Source: an uncultured Sulfurovum sp. (GTDB lineage: Bacteria; Campylobacterota; Campylobacteria; Campylobacterales; Sulfurovaceae). From it: DNA of 64,000 bases. The position numbers and the translations under genes were made by a program. Below the pieces are notes generated by a model. The model ran no database searches, had not been told where the DNA came from, and worked only from the letters and a program-made list of their open reading frames with translations. Shown one piece after another: positions 1 to 10,046 of this stretch (within the stretch, counting starts at the first letter, position 1; each line of letters begins with the position of its first letter). The stretch is from the NCBI GenBank assembly GCA_902727855.1, contig CACVAS010000036.1:62001-126000 (forward strand), written 5' to 3'.

Positions 1-272
1 TTCATCAATAGTTCAAACATACGTTTACGAGGGTGTATAGCCATAGAATCACCCGCAGCTGAAGCAATGTCCTTGATATCCCATCTTGAGATATAAATAC
101 CAGATACATTGGGTGCAACAAGTTTTGCATACAGTGCTTCGGTATAAGATGGATAATCTTGTAAGTCTACCTCTTCATCGGAAGCACACTGTTGTCCGTC
201 CCCTCCAAATTGAGCGAAGTTCTTGTCACTAAAGTTATTAAATTCTTTTCTTAATTCATCTATATCTCTCAT
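1..272 (-). CDS. Conserved unknown protein, C-terminal part cut by window edge
   Basis: Seen: an open minus-strand frame starts with ATG at 272 behind a good ribosome site (GAGGAG about 6 bases upstream) and runs off the left edge after about 90 codons. The peptide is acidic near its start, with no signal peptide, membrane segment or cysteine motif in the visible part. It begins 18 bases after the stop of the preceding unknown gene, so it is probably the seventh gene of the molybdoenzyme operon. I do not recognise the family. The position after TorD and ferredoxin genes suggests, as inference only, an accessory or maturation role. Confidence 0.75.
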   Translation of the reverse strand, partial: MRDIDELRKEFNNFSDKNFAQFGGDGQQCASDEEVDLQDYPSYTEALYAKLVAPNVSGIYISRWDIKDIASAAGDSMAIHPRKRMFELLM

Positions 273-290
273 CTTATACTCCTCATGTCA

Positions 291-758
291 TCATTTAATC
301 AGAAGTGGAATATCATCCACTTCAATGTCCGTATCAAACCATCTGTTTGCTATTAGCATTATTTTTGCAACAAAAAGTATTTGGTCATCTAAAAAAGTTT
401 TGTTTTCAAACAACGCTTCTGAAGCATCCTGCAAACAATAACCATGTACCTTCCCATCGTTAACCTCAATAAAATCTACACGTTCCTCACGAGATGCGCA
501 ATCATCTAAACTGTCACAATAGTGTACAGCCTTTTGTCCAAACTCTCTTTCAATCATCATCTTATCGACTTTTGACTGCCCTACACTGCTCATAGTAAAG
601 TCAAAATGTTCATCTGTAATGTTCAATGCAATGGCTGTAGCATTTTTACTATTATGCTTCATAATCTTGTTAAAATATTTACGCGTGTAGCCAGTTTGCG
701 CATTATGCCCTAAAATAGTACATAAACCCGTGTCTGGCTTTATTTCATGTGGTTGCAC
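291..758 (-). CDS. Conserved unknown protein in molybdoenzyme operon
   Basis: A 155-residue soluble protein. The chosen start is GTG at 758, directly after the TAG of the upstream ferredoxin gene; the stretch GAGAAGGA just before it can act as ribosome site, and the nearby ATG is out of frame. It has no membrane segment and no recognisable metal motif, only scattered cysteines. I do not recognise the family. Back-to-back packing with the ferredoxin and TorD genes implies co-translation and a role tied to the molybdoenzyme, but nothing in the sequence shows the reaction. Confidence 0.7.
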   Translation of the reverse strand: MQPHEIKPDTGLCTILGHNAQTGYTRKYFNKIMKHNSKNATAIALNITDEHFDFTMSSVGQSKVDKMMIEREFGQKAVHYCDSLDDCASREERVDFIEVNDGKVHGYCLQDASEALFENKTFLDDQILFVAKIMLIANRWFDTDIEVDDIPLLIK

Positions 759-1880
759 CTAGTCATCCTTCTCTTCAAGTTTTGCTTTCATCGCCAGTGC
801 ATTTGTGTGTAAGAATATTGCTTCATCTTCCTCTACTAAACATCTTGGACAACTTAATTCACCACCAGTATAAGTAAAATTATTACCACACTCGTTACAA
901 CGTTTTATCGTAAATTTTGCCAAAGTTCTTTGTGTCGTCTCAAAAAACTCTTTAATCTCAAAACTAGGCTGTAACTTAATGGCATCAGGCTCACATACAT
1001 CGTGACAAAGACGACATTTTACACAAAGCATAGAATCAAAATTAATCAATGAAAATTTACCATCTGAACTGAGTGCACCTGTTGGACAAATACGGTAACA
1101 TATCTGACAATTTGTACAGCTATCATCCACATACTTTTGTGACACGAATGAGACATCTTCTTCAGCCAATACTTCAAATATTTCAGGTTTATTAATATGT
1201 TTTAGTGTAGTAAATAGAATCTTTCTTTTATCTGGTAGATGTTTTTCTTTTATCTTGGCAATAGTTGCTCTGTCTAATTGAAATGCTTTTAACTCCTCGG
1301 CCTCCACAGCTTCATCAAAAGACATTTTATGCTTGACAACACCTTTGAGTGAAGCATTACCTAAAAAAGAACGTCTTGAAGTTCTTTCTTCTTCAATATT
1401 TTTCTCTTCTTTTATCTCTTGAGCCTTTTGGCTATTTGTTTCCAAACGCTTGTCACTAAAAGAAGAGAGAACAAAGTTTGCCTCATCAATACGTGCGTCT
1501 ATCTGATCATACAAAATACTCTCAACATCATAGGAAGACATATCTAAGGTTATACTCTCTTCTGATGCCAATGCCAAAGAAATAAGATGCTCTACACTCA
1601 ATACTGAGATACAAGGAACATTAAACTTAGGAGATATAAGTCTGATTTTAGAATCTAAAAATGTAAAGAAAAACTCTGTGGTAGAGAAATCTGAAAGAGA
1701 AAATGCCTCTGTAGGACATACCCCAATACAAGCCGCTGCTTCAACGCCTGTTTTATTAGCAAAAGATGGCAAGTTATCTAAAAGCTGTATAGACTCAGGA
1801 CAAGCATCAACACATTTCGTACACTCTGAAAACTTAGATGTCGCACGTACACACGCTGATAGGTTAAAGTAAAGTGACAT
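759..1880 (-). CDS. 4Fe-4S ferredoxin-type protein with C-terminal zinc ribbon
   Basis: A 373-residue cytoplasmic iron-sulfur protein. Two classical ferredoxin motifs are visible: cysteines at 255/258/261/265 and 286/289/292/296, each followed by Pro or Glu-Pro. A rubredoxin- or zinc-ribbon-like CxxC pair follows at 328/331 and 344/347. The N-terminus holds a further cysteine-rich stretch (residues 10-60) that may bind another cluster. The ATG overlaps the TorD stop (TAATG), showing translational coupling. A ferredoxin beside a TorD chaperone and CISM subunits could deliver electrons or help insert clusters; this is inference. No signal peptide, so it is not the periplasmic FeS subunit, which is encoded separately at 6972-7733. 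Confidence 0.85.
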   Translation of the reverse strand: MSLYFNLSACVRATSKFSECTKCVDACPESIQLLDNLPSFANKTGVEAAACIGVCPTEAFSLSDFSTTEFFFTFLDSKIRLISPKFNVPCISVLSVEHLISLALASEESITLDMSSYDVESILYDQIDARIDEANFVLSSFSDKRLETNSQKAQEIKEEKNIEEERTSRRSFLGNASLKGVVKHKMSFDEAVEAEELKAFQLDRATIAKIKEKHLPDKRKILFTTLKHINKPEIFEVLAEEDVSFVSQKYVDDSCTNCQICYRICPTGALSSDGKFSLINFDSMLCVKCRLCHDVCEPDAIKLQPSFEIKEFFETTQRTLAKFTIKRCNECGNNFTYTGGELSCPRCLVEEDEAIFLHTNALAMKAKLEEKDD

Positions 1881-2548
1881 TATTTTAAAGAGAGCCCACA
1901 GTAGTCTGAAAGCTTTTGGGTAAGGTACTCAAAATCTGAGAGTATAAACTCTAAAGTAAGCTCTGTTCCATCATGATAAAGTGGAGTACGTGACTCTCTT
2001 TTTGCATTAATCAGAAACAACGGTGCCCACTCTAAAAGATGTTCTTTTAAGAAAGCACGTTGCACCTGATACAGTTCACATAAATCATCTTTATTATCTT
2101 CATTAAATGCTTTTAAAGCAGCAACAGACAAGACGTACATAAATTCTAGTTCAACACCAATGTGATCAGGGCTCACAACCCTTGCTTTCTCAAGTTCTAC
2201 ACGAAAGTCAAGTTCATTATACAAATCAAGAACAGGATTAGCTGTACCAGATTCTATCATCTGGTCATCTCTAGTATAGAAAGATTCATAAGGTACTAAA
2301 TGCATCAAAAATAAGTTCGCAAAGTCAACATTGTAGTACTCATCAACAAGTTCTTTTCTTGGTAGTTCATTACGTTTATCCCACTCTTTGTAGTTAGGAA
2401 AAAGTGTTAATAGGGCTTCATCTTTTTCTATCGTATCTAAAAATTTCTCATCTACTTCTACAAGCATCAATCTTGAAATCAATCCATAAATTGCAATACG
2501 ATTTTGTAATTCTATTTTAAGTTCTTCCATTCTATATGATTCTTTCAT
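1880..2548 (-). CDS. TorD/DmsD-family molybdoenzyme chaperone
   Basis: A 222-residue all-helical protein of the TorD family. The family hallmark, a Pro-Asp-His-Ile-Gly patch followed by Glu and Phe, lies near residue 127. TorD proteins bind the twin-arginine signal of a molybdoenzyme and hold it in the cytoplasm until the cofactor is inserted; the expected client is the Tat-signal protein encoded just upstream at 2682-6011. Start choice is open: ATG at 2548 gives 222 residues, a second ATG at 2530 gives 216; neither has a strong ribosome site. The 3' end overlaps the ferredoxin gene by one base. Confidence 0.88.
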   Translation of the reverse strand: MKESYRMEELKIELQNRIAIYGLISRLMLVEVDEKFLDTIEKDEALLTLFPNYKEWDKRNELPRKELVDEYYNVDFANLFLMHLVPYESFYTRDDQMIESGTANPVLDLYNELDFRVELEKARVVSPDHIGVELEFMYVLSVAALKAFNEDNKDDLCELYQVQRAFLKEHLLEWAPLFLINAKRESRTPLYHDGTELTLEFILSDFEYLTQKLSDYCGLSLK

Positions 2549-2628
2549 GTTAAATATTTGGCACTATACCACTTTCAAGATAAATAAACAATAAGACTAT
2601 TAGTTATCTGGGAAATTGTATGAATTAT

Positions 2629-2654
2629 GTAGGGACAGACCTACGTGTCTGCCC
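2629..2654. repeat. GTAGGG-type hairpin repeat, single copy
   Basis: A 26-base imperfect palindrome: GTAGGG, an A bulge, stem CAGAC/GTCTG, then CCC. It has the same plan as the elements at 46180-46272, 49664-49689 and 57649-57747 but a different stem sequence. It lies in the 133-base gap between the molybdoenzyme gene and torD, inside the presumed transcript. Confidence 0.6.
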
Positions 2655-2681
2655 ATATTTACCCTAAGGCATCAAAGAGGT

Positions 2682-5600
2682 TTACCCTTTAATGTTTACT
2701 GAATACGCTTTATCAGATAAAGGCACAGAAGGACGTTTAATATGTTGAGGACGTCTAAGCTTATCATTCGAATCAAGTGGTCTTGTTAACTTATCTCTCC
2801 AAGCTTGATATATTTTCATATTGTTCTCATAATTCACATAGATATCACCAATTTGATCATCTTTTCCTGCTTGCTCAATCACTACTTTTTGGTGCCATGC
2901 ATGGTTACCTGCAATTGGATCTGGATGAGAAGGTGCCACAGCATTTTGCCATGAACCTGAAAGTCCATCCCACCAAATATTATCAAGGTCTTTATTATAC
3001 TGTTTAAATTGCCAAGAGTCTCTATTCTCATCAATACCCGCAATAATACCTTGTGTAGGTTTTAGTGTACCAATTTTACCATCCATTGTCATTTCATACA
3101 ATGGAGTACCCACACCCATAATACCTAATTTATGCTCAAACCCTGGGATTTCTACTGCATTCTTAAGCTTCCATCTACCAGCATGGTGTGAGTTAGCAAG
3201 TACACCTGGCATTGTAGCTTCTGTTGGTACAGCCATAGCAATAAAGTATCCAGATTCAAGACCTGAAACAGTATCTTGAATCGTGACTTTAAGCGAGTCA
3301 CCTCTTTTAATATTATGTTTCTTCGCATCTTGTGTGTTAATCCAAATTGGATTATGGTTTTGTGAAATCTCCATAAGATGTTTTGAATTCACTGAACGTG
3401 TGTGAATATTATATGGCAATCTAAATACCGTATTTAATGCAAATTCATTTTCACCAATCATATGGTCATGGTGTACATGAGAAACAACATGTGTCATTTT
3501 CTTTCTGTCTTCAGCATTCGTAGGATAAATAGGTATAGCATACTCTGGCCATTTCCAGTCTTTAAACCACTCACAGTAGAAGTCAAGTTTTTTAGTCAAT
3601 GTATGGAAACCTTGCATAAGTTCACCATCTACCTCAATACCAATTGCTTTTTCCTTACCATGAGAATCTGTTGCCATTAAGATACCAAACTCATCTTTTT
3701 TAACAGATGCCTCTGGGTATTCATGACCATGAGCAACATAAGAACTACCTACCTTTTTAAGTGGTCTTTCTTGTGGCTTATATATGTTATCTTCTTCTAA
3801 CCAAGTACCTTGATCTCTCATCATCTCATAATTTGGATATTTTGAGTCAGGATAAGCTGCTTTGGCAGTTTTTCTAAGGTTAGGAAGTTTATCAAACGCT
3901 GCTTGATACCACTCTGGAATTGTAACAGCTCTACTTGGATCTTCTTTTGAAGCCCAAAATTTCTTCACACCAAGGCTACCATCTGGATCTACATGGTGCA
4001 CCATGATATTTGCCCAAAACTCTACTTCTTCCCAAATTTCACCAAGACCCGCTTTAACGTGAGCTTCTAAAGTTGCTCTGGTTGGATCTTTTGGCTTCCA
4101 ACCTGTTTTTTCTAATGCAACTCTAAGTGCTGGGTTACGGAAGGACAACCATCTTTTTGGCTCAGTTGCCTCTGAATGCTGATCATGTCTTTCTCCAGCA
4201 AGTCCAACAGGTAATACAAAATCACAATACCAGTTTGTCTCAGACCATGTTGGTGAAAGGTTAAATGACATTTCAATCTTGTCTTCACGCTTAAGTGCTT
4301 CAATCCATCTGAATCCATCCGGGTTAATCCATACTGGGTTATACATACGTGGTACCCATACGGCTATCTTTTCAGGTACATTTAGCCCTTTAGCGTTCCA
4401 TTTATTTCTCCATTCATCATCAAGAAGTAAATGTGGCATAATATGAGACATTTCATAAGAAGAGAGTGGGTACTCTGGTGGCCATGCAATTTCATTCCAA
4501 ACATCTACTTTTGGAGGTCTTTCTCCAGCTTGTGATGCAGCATCACCTTTACCATTGACTGAAATAACATGCCAGTGGTGTAATCCTACACCACCTTTAT
4601 CTCCAGCCATAGCACCACGAAGTACAAATGGTAAGAATGCAGAACGAGCAATCATCCATCCACCTCTGTTACCAATTGGTCCTGCTCTCCAGATGTATGT
4701 TGAAACTCTAGCACCTGCATCGATAAACATGTCATAAAGTTTTTCTACAATACGCTTTTCAATACGACACTCTTCTGCTACAAAGTCAAGTGTATATGGA
4801 GAGTACATTTCAGAAATCATCGTAATGAAATCTTCGTACGTATTGCCCTCTGGTACAGCTTTGATATATTTCTTATCAACAAGTAGTTGAAGATACTCTC
4901 TATCTTTCATGAGGTGTTCCCAGTTTACCCAGTTTTTCACAAAATTGTGATTGACTAGATCTTCACCGTTAAGACCTTTTTCATTAAGAATTCTATTTGC
5001 TAAATACAAGTAGAGAGCTGTCTCAGTACCCGGCCATGTTGGTACCCATAAGTCTGCCAAACCAGCAGAGTTAGAGAGCCTTGGATCCATAACAACAATT
5101 TTTGCACCTTTTTTACGTGCTTCAGCAATACGTCCAGCAGCTTGTTGGAAATAGTGCCCAGCATCTGCAGCGTGAGAAGACTGAAGGAAAATAAGCTTAG
5201 CATTAGACCAATCAGGAGAGTTTCTATCATCATTTGACCATTGAATCGTACCTTGTCTCGCTCCAGCAGAACAGATGTTTGTGTGAGAGTTATACCCATC
5301 ACAACCCATAGAGTGTCCTACACGGTGACCAAATCCATTTTCATTTGGACGTCCAACATGGTGTACAAAAAGTTTTTTAGACATTTCATCACCCACTTTA
5401 AGGGTTTCATTCATCTTCTTACCGATTTTAGCCATTGCCTCATCCCAGGTAGTTCTTACCCACTTACCTTCACCTCTTTTTGAACCGGGTGCTCTCATAA
5501 GAGGGAAAGGAATCCTATCTGGATCATACATTTGAGATTGTGTTGCATACCCTTTTGCACAGTTTCTACCACGGCTTCCTGAGTGTAATGGATTACCCAT

Positions 5601-6011
5601 ATACTTAGTTACCGCAAGCTGTCCACCAGCTTTATAGGTAGAAAGGTCAACCCATGCAGTTAAACCACATGATGCTTCACAGTTTGAACAGGATGTAGGT
5701 ACAAGCATATATTCTGTTGCTTTAATACCATCTGGATTCTCTTCACTCTGTACACCATTTCTTAATGTACCACCACGTTTCCAGTCATCTCCTGAGAGCT
5801 CCGTAAAAGAGTCCCACTCTTCAAGAGGTGGGTAAAACGCAATTGTTTTTGGTGTTGCAGTAAACTTTGTCTCTGCTTGTACTGGTGTTGATACTATCGT
5901 TTCAAATATACCTGCTGCAAGTGTCGCCCCTGCTACAGAATATGCTGTACCCTTAAGAAAGCTTCTTCTACCTTCTATAAAGTTATTGTCATTTTTCATT
6001 GATTTTGTCAT
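2682..6011 (-). CDS. Tat-exported molybdopterin oxidoreductase, catalytic subunit (CISM family)
   Basis: An 1109-residue catalytic subunit of the DMSO-reductase superfamily. The N-terminus carries a twin-arginine signal (RRSFLKG, residues 15-21) followed by an alanine/glycine-rich stretch. A CxxCxxxC...C motif starts near residue 108 and fits the FS0 [4Fe-4S] cluster. Cys247, in an Asn-Ile-Cys context, sits where PsrA/TtrA/ArrA-type enzymes place the Mo-ligating cysteine. Known: such subunits pair with a four-cluster FeS protein and an NrfD anchor, both encoded just upstream. The length is closer to tetrathionate reductase TtrA (about 1020) than to PsrA (about 760). The substrate cannot be read from sequence; polysulfide, tetrathionate, thiosulfate or an As/Se oxyanion are all possible, in either direction. 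Confidence 0.9.
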   Translation of the reverse strand: MTKSMKNDNNFIEGRRSFLKGTAYSVAGATLAAGIFETIVSTPVQAETKFTATPKTIAFYPPLEEWDSFTELSGDDWKRGGTLRNGVQSEENPDGIKATEYMLVPTSCSNCEASCGLTAWVDLSTYKAGGQLAVTKYMGNPLHSGSRGRNCAKGYATQSQMYDPDRIPFPLMRAPGSKRGEGKWVRTTWDEAMAKIGKKMNETLKVGDEMSKKLFVHHVGRPNENGFGHRVGHSMGCDGYNSHTNICSAGARQGTIQWSNDDRNSPDWSNAKLIFLQSSHAADAGHYFQQAAGRIAEARKKGAKIVVMDPRLSNSAGLADLWVPTWPGTETALYLYLANRILNEKGLNGEDLVNHNFVKNWVNWEHLMKDREYLQLLVDKKYIKAVPEGNTYEDFITMISEMYSPYTLDFVAEECRIEKRIVEKLYDMFIDAGARVSTYIWRAGPIGNRGGWMIARSAFLPFVLRGAMAGDKGGVGLHHWHVISVNGKGDAASQAGERPPKVDVWNEIAWPPEYPLSSYEMSHIMPHLLLDDEWRNKWNAKGLNVPEKIAVWVPRMYNPVWINPDGFRWIEALKREDKIEMSFNLSPTWSETNWYCDFVLPVGLAGERHDQHSEATEPKRWLSFRNPALRVALEKTGWKPKDPTRATLEAHVKAGLGEIWEEVEFWANIMVHHVDPDGSLGVKKFWASKEDPSRAVTIPEWYQAAFDKLPNLRKTAKAAYPDSKYPNYEMMRDQGTWLEEDNIYKPQERPLKKVGSSYVAHGHEYPEASVKKDEFGILMATDSHGKEKAIGIEVDGELMQGFHTLTKKLDFYCEWFKDWKWPEYAIPIYPTNAEDRKKMTHVVSHVHHDHMIGENEFALNTVFRLPYNIHTRSVNSKHLMEISQNHNPIWINTQDAKKHNIKRGDSLKVTIQDTVSGLESGYFIAMAVPTEATMPGVLANSHHAGRWKLKNAVEIPGFEHKLGIMGVGTPLYEMTMDGKIGTLKPTQGIIAGIDENRDSWQFKQYNKDLDNIWWDGLSGSWQNAVAPSHPDPIAGNHAWHQKVVIEQAGKDDQIGDIYVNYENNMKIYQAWRDKLTRPLDSNDKLRRPQHIKRPSVPLSDKAYSVNIKG

Positions 6012-6022
6012 CTAATTTCTCC

Positions 6023-6970
6023 TTAACTCATCGGTAGCATTTGTGGAATTTTCAACCATACATCTTTTACAATGAATAGTCCTACCAATGCTAAAAGTGC
6101 TGCTAAATTTAATAATGTTTTATTATCACTCTTCATATTTCCAACAGCAATAAAGAATGGAATAATAAACCCTAAAGTCAATCCAATCCAAAACTTAATA
6201 TTTTGATCACCACCTGCTTGAACAAATGCTAAAACGGCTTCTGCTTCTGCTGATTTAAATGAAAAGAAGTACTCTGACAGATACATAGCGAGTGAAAAGA
6301 ATGTAGCAATTGCGAGAATAAGTGCTAAATCTTTTCTAGCTTCTTTTGTCCATGATCCAGAGAAAAAGATAAGTGCTGATGAACCTGCCATAAGTGCCGC
6401 CCACATCATTTGCATTACCTCTGTTGGTGCTTGCCATAATTCACGTGCTGACGACTGTGCCATAATAATAGCTGTATATGTCGTTACAGGTATAGCCAAA
6501 AATACAATGAAAGGCATTAATTTTTCATAGAGTCCAGCATTATTTCTACCAAACTTAGTCAACAGACAACCTTTAAATGGTACACCTGGGAATCTTGTCC
6601 CAATACCAATAGCTAAAAGGATAGTAATCAATCCTAAGAAAATTGAAGCCAACCATGCACCAACTGTAATTGATGAAGTCCAGTGTGGATGTAAGAAAAT
6701 ATTAATCATTCTATACGGTTGATGTAAATCAATCAGTGTGAAAAATAAAAATACATTTAATGCAATAAATGCAATAAGAGGCATGAGCCATTTTAAGTTT
6801 GGCATATCTTCTTTATTGTGTCTAAACCAAAGGAAAGCTGCCAAAAAGACAACACCTGTTCCAATACTTTTTGCCCACATGTTTACGGTAATAATGCTAC
6901 CCCATACTATACCTTGGATAGGTACATCAAATGTGACTACTGCTTGTGTAGCGTTTATATTTTCTATCAT
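6023..6970 (-). CDS. NrfD/PsrC-type membrane anchor subunit
   Basis: A polytopic membrane protein with about eight hydrophobic segments, of the NrfD/PsrC type that exchanges electrons with the quinone pool. I place the start at ATG 6970 (315 residues): the sequence GAGGGAGGA just upstream is an excellent ribosome site and the ATG sits one base after the FeS-subunit stop. A frame opening at 7009 would overlap that gene by 38 bases and add an unlikely polar head. The catalytic-subunit gene follows after 12 bases. The protein probably anchors the FeS and catalytic subunits on the periplasmic face. Confidence 0.88.
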   Translation of the reverse strand: MIENINATQAVVTFDVPIQGIVWGSIITVNMWAKSIGTGVVFLAAFLWFRHNKEDMPNLKWLMPLIAFIALNVFLFFTLIDLHQPYRMINIFLHPHWTSSITVGAWLASIFLGLITILLAIGIGTRFPGVPFKGCLLTKFGRNNAGLYEKLMPFIVFLAIPVTTYTAIIMAQSSARELWQAPTEVMQMMWAALMAGSSALIFFSGSWTKEARKDLALILAIATFFSLAMYLSEYFFSFKSAEAEAVLAFVQAGGDQNIKFWIGLTLGFIIPFFIAVGNMKSDNKTLLNLAALLALVGLFIVKDVWLKIPQMLPMS

Positions 6971-6971
6971 A

Positions 6972-7733
6972 CTAGTGTCCTCCCTCTTGTTCATGTGTTT
7001 CGTCTGCATCTATAGCTGATTTTATTAAACTATCGTTGCTAAGTTTATCATCATGACCACTAAATGGTGCAAGGAATCTATCTAGTATCCCATGGTTTTT
7101 ATCTCCTACATGCTCTAAGTGAGTAATATCCCCAAATAAAGAGAATCCTTCAATCCTTTGATGTGCAAGAGGGTTAAGTGTCTGATTACCACCACCTACA
7201 TAATAATGATGTGGGTTTGTGTGCTTTTCAGGTTTACGTACTTGAACAGCACCTTTATGCTCCATAATATAGAGTGAAATGTGTGAAGTGTCATCTTCAA
7301 TATCACCAAAGATATTTGCTTCAACTGGACAAGCCACAACACATGCAGGCATCATACCAGACTCAATACGGTGTGCACAATATGTACACTTATCTGCTGT
7401 ATTTGTCTCTGGGTCCATATAGATTGCTCCATAAGGACAAGCCATCATACATCCTGCACAAGCAATACATCTTTCACTATCGATATTTACAATTCCATTT
7501 TCTAAATAATGTAACGCTGATACTGGACAAATACGCTCACATGGTGCATTTTCACAGTGGTTACAACGTAATGGTGTAAATGATCTTCTCGTATCTGGGA
7601 ATACTCCTACATCGATGTATTTAACACGTAAACGCCATGTACTAAGGGGAACTTCATTTTCCACTTTACAAGCAATTTCACAACCTTTACAACCCATACA
7701 TAGGTTAAGGTCAACTAAGAAACCTAGTTTCAT
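6972..7733 (-). CDS. Four-cluster ferredoxin subunit (DmsB/PsrB/TtrB type)
   Basis: A 253-residue electron-transfer subunit, first gene of the operon. Four cysteine groups are visible: near residues 12-22, 57-69, 89-99 and from 117, the arrangement of DmsB/PsrB proteins carrying four [4Fe-4S] clusters between catalytic and membrane subunits. No signal peptide of its own is seen; such subunits are exported by hitch-hiking on the Tat signal of the catalytic partner. After about residue 170 there is a His/Asp-rich tail of roughly 80 residues, longer than usual for DmsB. A strong ribosome site (AAGGAG) precedes the ATG. Confidence 0.9.
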   Translation of the reverse strand: MKLGFLVDLNLCMGCKGCEIACKVENEVPLSTWRLRVKYIDVGVFPDTRRSFTPLRCNHCENAPCERICPVSALHYLENGIVNIDSERCIACAGCMMACPYGAIYMDPETNTADKCTYCAHRIESGMMPACVVACPVEANIFGDIEDDTSHISLYIMEHKGAVQVRKPEKHTNPHHYYVGGGNQTLNPLAHQRIEGFSLFGDITHLEHVGDKNHGILDRFLAPFSGHDDKLSNDSLIKSAIDADETHEQEGGH

Positions 7734-7967
7734 ATTTACTCCTTGGTATTATTTATCTCTTTTAAATAAGATTTTAAATATGCATCCATTTTAATCTATT
7801 GATGGTTAACTTTTAATGAGTTTAGGGTAAAAATATTTGAATTATTATGATTACCTCTAAAATGAGTCATTCTGTATCGAAAATAACAAGAGAAATAGAG
7901 TCAATCTATTGAATGAATGATATAAGTTAGACTGCTGAAACATCATACTTTCCTACAATTTGTACTC
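7734..7967. other. Intergenic region upstream of molybdoenzyme operon
   Basis: 234 AT-rich bases between the divergently read ends of the molybdoenzyme operon (start at 7733) and the DUF255 gene (stop at 7968). The only clear signal is the AAGGAG ribosome site next to 7733. A promoter for the operon must lie here but no convincing -35/-10 pair or operator palindrome stands out, and no small ORF is supported. Confidence 0.4.
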
Positions 7968-10019
7968 TTATTTTCCCCACATCACCTTTTTAGGTTTTTG
8001 CTGGCTTTCTATTTTCATCTTGGCAATGTCGTCAGAGATATCTTTAATGTTTTTTGCACTTGCAAGACATACACCTAGCTTACACGCTATATATTCATCA
8101 TACTGATGTGCTTTTCTTAGTACAAAAGGATGATCGATATGCATAAATTCTTTTATATATTTGTGTAAATCTGACTCTGGTGCTTTAAGTGTTACAACCC
8201 CAAGCTTTTCACGCATCATAAGTGTGACAAAATTTGAAGACTCTTCAAGTCTATTTTTTAAAATATGTGCATGCGAACCAAGCATTCTTTTGCTCTCCTC
8301 ACCTAAGTCCATATCATCATGAATATTCGCAAGTGTTAAAAAAGTATTCAGTAACACAGAAAGTGCAGAGGTATAGTACCTGTCATCAAAGTCTGCCCTC
8401 ACCCTATGCTCTCCCTCATTCATATACCAAATACCTTTTTCTAAAAATAGTTCTTTTGCCTGATATGCAAGCCTAGAAGCGAGTGTAAGATGTTTATTAT
8501 CTAAGGTCACTTGATGTGCTGTTATAAGTGCGTCTATGAGGTAAGCATAGTCTTCAAGTTGTGCTTTTTGCTTTGGTTCATTTGTACCTACTGTTTGATG
8601 ATACAAAGTATTGTTTTTCAACATCAAGTCCAAAAGTGATGCTAAACGTTCGTTAGCAGTTTTTAGATAGCTCTCATCATATTGAGCCATAACAAAAAGT
8701 GTTTTTATCATCATTGCATTCCATGCAGTAATGATTTTTTTATCCATGTAAGGGAGCTCTCTTGGCGTACGAAGCTCTTTAAGATATTTTTTTATTATCT
8801 CGGCCTTAGAAGGTGCAAACTCAGTCATAATGTTTACATGTGAAAACTCACCATCAATGTTTCCATCCATCTCTATAGCAAAGTACTCTAAAGCTTCATC
8901 AATCTCCTCTTCTTCTAGTCCATCTTTCTCAAGCTTATCAAAAATCTCTGTATAATTATAGGTATAGTACTCACCCTCTACACCACTCTTACCTACACTG
9001 TCACTGGCTGAATAATAATGTCCATTTTCCAGGTATTTACATTCCATTAAATCTACCGTGTCTTTGGCAATAGTATAAAATTTCTTCTTCCCGGTTAACC
9101 TATACATTTCTAAATAGACTAAAGACATTTGTGCATTAGCATAAAGAAATTTTTGAAAGTGTGGTATACGCCAATTTTTACCTGAATAGCGAAAAAATCC
9201 ACCCTCAATATGGTCATATATCCCTCTTGTAGACATATTGACAAGTGTCTCTTCTGCCATAGAAAATGCTTTTCTATCACCTGTAGTTTTATATATATTT
9301 AACAATAGTTCTATTTTTGAAGCTTCTGGAAATTTGGTTCTACCTAAATCAAAACCAGCATTCTCAGGATCATACTGTTTTGCTATTTTCTCTACGGTTT
9401 GATTCATAACTTCTTGCAGGGCTATATTCTTTGGAGATGACTCATATGTTTTATATATATTTGCTTTGGCTTTACTAAATGTATCTAACGCTACTTTTAG
9501 TTTATCTTTCTCTTTATAGAGTTTTCCTAGTCTCTTTGATAATTCTATGATACCTTCTACCTTGCCATAGCCATTACGAGGTATATAGGCTGTCATATAA
9601 TACACATCAAGTTCAGGAGTCAAAAAAGCAGAAAGTGGCCAACCGCCTCTTTTACCCTTAAATGCTCGAAAGAGAGTTTGATACTTTTTATCAATATGAG
9701 GAAACTGCTCTTTATCTACTTTGATAGAGATAAAATGCTTATTGAGTACTTCAGCCACTTCTTTATGTTCAAAGCTCTCTTCTTCCATCACATGACACCA
9801 ATGGCATGTACTATACCCAATAGAAAGAAATATAGGTCTATTCAATTTCTTTGCTTTGGCTAGTGTCTCTTTATTCCAAGCATGCCAATCAACAGGATTG
9901 TGTGCATGTCTTTTTAAGTAAGGAGAGCTTTCATGCATCAATAAGTTATTTGCCATTAATGCAGTAAAGCCAAACCATACAATAAATACAAGCTTGAACA
10001 TATAAATCCTTTTATTCAT
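7968..10019 (-). CDS. Thioredoxin-domain protein of DUF255/YyaL (SPATA20) family
   Basis: A 683-residue protein with an N-terminal hydrophobic export signal (about residues 8-23), a thioredoxin-like DUF255 domain with Cys72-His-Trp-Cys75, and a long alpha-barrel region resembling glycosidase folds. This is the two-domain layout of the YyaL/SPATA20 family, whose biochemical role is not established. The signal suggests a periplasmic location, whereas many relatives are cytoplasmic. It lies 27 bases after the porin gene on the same strand. A second small DUF255-like protein is encoded at 12684-13073. Confidence 0.85.
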   Translation of the reverse strand: MNKRIYMFKLVFIVWFGFTALMANNLLMHESSPYLKRHAHNPVDWHAWNKETLAKAKKLNRPIFLSIGYSTCHWCHVMEEESFEHKEVAEVLNKHFISIKVDKEQFPHIDKKYQTLFRAFKGKRGGWPLSAFLTPELDVYYMTAYIPRNGYGKVEGIIELSKRLGKLYKEKDKLKVALDTFSKAKANIYKTYESSPKNIALQEVMNQTVEKIAKQYDPENAGFDLGRTKFPEASKIELLLNIYKTTGDRKAFSMAEETLVNMSTRGIYDHIEGGFFRYSGKNWRIPHFQKFLYANAQMSLVYLEMYRLTGKKKFYTIAKDTVDLMECKYLENGHYYSASDSVGKSGVEGEYYTYNYTEIFDKLEKDGLEEEEIDEALEYFAIEMDGNIDGEFSHVNIMTEFAPSKAEIIKKYLKELRTPRELPYMDKKIITAWNAMMIKTLFVMAQYDESYLKTANERLASLLDLMLKNNTLYHQTVGTNEPKQKAQLEDYAYLIDALITAHQVTLDNKHLTLASRLAYQAKELFLEKGIWYMNEGEHRVRADFDDRYYTSALSVLLNTFLTLANIHDDMDLGEESKRMLGSHAHILKNRLEESSNFVTLMMREKLGVVTLKAPESDLHKYIKEFMHIDHPFVLRKAHQYDEYIACKLGVCLASAKNIKDISDDIAKMKIESQQKPKKVMWGK

Positions 10020-10046
10020 AGTAGGATACAGTATAATATAAAAATA

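Noticed and set aside
6970-7009. Longer start for the NrfD-type anchor
   Set aside because: Would overlap the FeS gene by 38 bases; the ATG at 6970 has a strong ribosome site one base after the stop.
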